Assembly: GCF_003408705.1 (NCBI RefSeq)
Contig: NZ_QAYL01000023.1
Span: forward strand, 1 to 63,287
Source: Mycobacterium uberis
GTDB lineage: Bacteria > Actinomycetota > Actinomycetes > Mycobacteriales > Mycobacteriaceae
Reading direction: 5' to 3'
Length of the DNA stretch: 63,287 nucleotides
This document shows positions 62,741 through 63,287 of the stretch, one piece after another (the stretch's first letter is position 1; each line of letters starts with the position of its first letter). A model generated the notes under the pieces. The model had not been told where the DNA came from. It worked only from the letters and a program-made list of their open reading frames with translations, and did no database searches. Both the position numbers and the translations under genes were made by a program.

Positions 62741-63148
62741 TCGGTAGGCTCAGTGGTTGTACTCCAGGCTATTGATTCCTCATCAAGCTTACGCCCGCTC
62801 GTGATGCCAAGCACCGACTTGGCAAATTAGACATCCTAATCGTAAAATCTTATCCGCGGCTACGGCAACAATATTGGACTAGGTCATGCCGATAGCAGTG
62901 TATGTAAACAAAACTGATGACGGTGGTGGGTCGATGGAAAACCTCGGCGTTGATACTTCTGCGGTATGAGTATGGCAACTTTCTAACTATAATAGTTTAC
63001 ACTATAGCTTGCGTAGTCGTCTGGGCTGTTCGTAATCTGCTGCGAGTTTGTGATGGTTTTCGGAGGACGAGTGTCGGCTACTATTGCAAGAGCCGCCTAC
63101 CCGTCACTGAAACAGCATTGCGGACGATAGTCCGACTCAATTACAGCG
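62741..63148. other. AT-rich gene desert before the tRNA
   Basis: About 400 bases with no supportable gene and visibly lower GC than the rest. AACTATAATAGTT (62985-62997) is an odd-length perfect palindrome. CGGACGATAGTCCG (63121-63134) is a 5-bp hairpin with a GATA loop just past the tRNA 3' end, and could be its terminator. The rest is probably decayed coding sequence that can no longer be recognised. Confidence 0.5.
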
Positions 63149-63235
63149 TGTCCGAGGGGGGACTTGAACCCCCACGCCCATTTAGTAGGGCACTAGCACC
63201 TCAAGCTAGCGCGTCTGCCATTCCGCCACTCGGAC
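63149..63235 (-). tRNA. tRNA-Leu (anticodon GAG)
   Basis: Read on the minus strand, an 87-base class II tRNA. The acceptor stem GTCCGAG pairs with CTCGGAC, discriminator A (63149). The anticodon stem CTAGC/GCTAG holds loop TTGAGGT with anticodon GAG, reading CTC and CTT leucine codons, and G at position 37. A long variable arm carries TGCCC...GGGCG. The T arm is GGGGG-TTCAAGT-CCCCC. CCA is not encoded. All arms pair, so it should be functional. Confidence 0.96.
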
Positions 63236-63287
63236 AGATCCCAAACACAGTTTGGCAGTCCAGGCTATCGGATTGGTCCGCGCCGGC

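Overview
The window reads as a chromosomal segment of a slow-growing mycobacterium in advanced genome decay. Mycobacterium leprae, or its sister M. lepromatosis, is the natural fit. Gene content and order follow, inverted, the M. tuberculosis stretch from about Rv2210c (ilvE) to Rv2143. Intact genes alternate with the wrecks of genes that are whole in M. tuberculosis. Rv numbers and comparisons with M. tuberculosis proteins are from memory, not from a search.

Layout. 1-9.4 kb: ilvE, a broken cobS beside intact cobT, a DUF3043 membrane protein, a destroyed glycerate kinase gene, an A-type Fe-S carrier, a membrane-anchored hypothetical, adenosine kinase and a glutamine-dependent asparagine synthetase. 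9.5-17.2 kb: aerobic respiration, with ctaC-ctaF, mmpS3 and a membrane protein on the plus strand, and ctaE-qcrC-qcrA-qcrB on the minus strand. 17.3-31.1 kb: trpD, two or three gene wrecks, an NlpC/P60 endopeptidase, the mannosyltransferase PimB', FadD15, a block of two SRPBCC proteins, an ArsA-like ATPase, a small Cys protein and an acyltransferase, a GT-C mannosyltransferase, another wreck and an RNase AS-like nuclease. 31.2-40.2 kb: aroG, pknL, its DNA-binding substrate, mptA, idsA2, a flavin-free-type MTHFR, lppM, an acetyltransferase and a DUF3040 protein.

40.3-62 kb is the division and cell wall (dcw) cluster: mraZ-rsmH-ftsL-like-pbpB-murE-murF-mraY-murD-ftsW-murG-murC-ftsQ-ftsZ, a broken pgeF, a YggS-type PLP protein, sepF, a YggT protein, wag31 and a small membrane protein. 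Most neighbours overlap by a few bases or are closely spaced, which indicates polycistronic transcription. There is no ftsA, as expected for actinobacteria, where SepF takes that role. The window ends with a degraded phosphoribosyltransferase gene, an AT-rich gene desert and a tRNA-Leu on the minus strand.

Most notable non-gene signals. (1) Long perfect inverted repeats sit inside coding sequences: the small Cys protein gene (a 20-bp palindrome plus a 17-bp-arm hairpin), rsmH (17-bp arms, 2-base loop) and idsA2 (9-bp arms). In idsA2 the repeat coincides with loss of a catalytic aspartate, which suggests hairpin-templated mutation. (2) A five-copy TGG-box array with exact 10-bp period precedes mraZ. 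(3) A structured RNA element lies between mraZ and rsmH. (4) Two strong hairpins precede mraZ. (5) Poly-G tracts occur in ftsQ and in one pseudogene.
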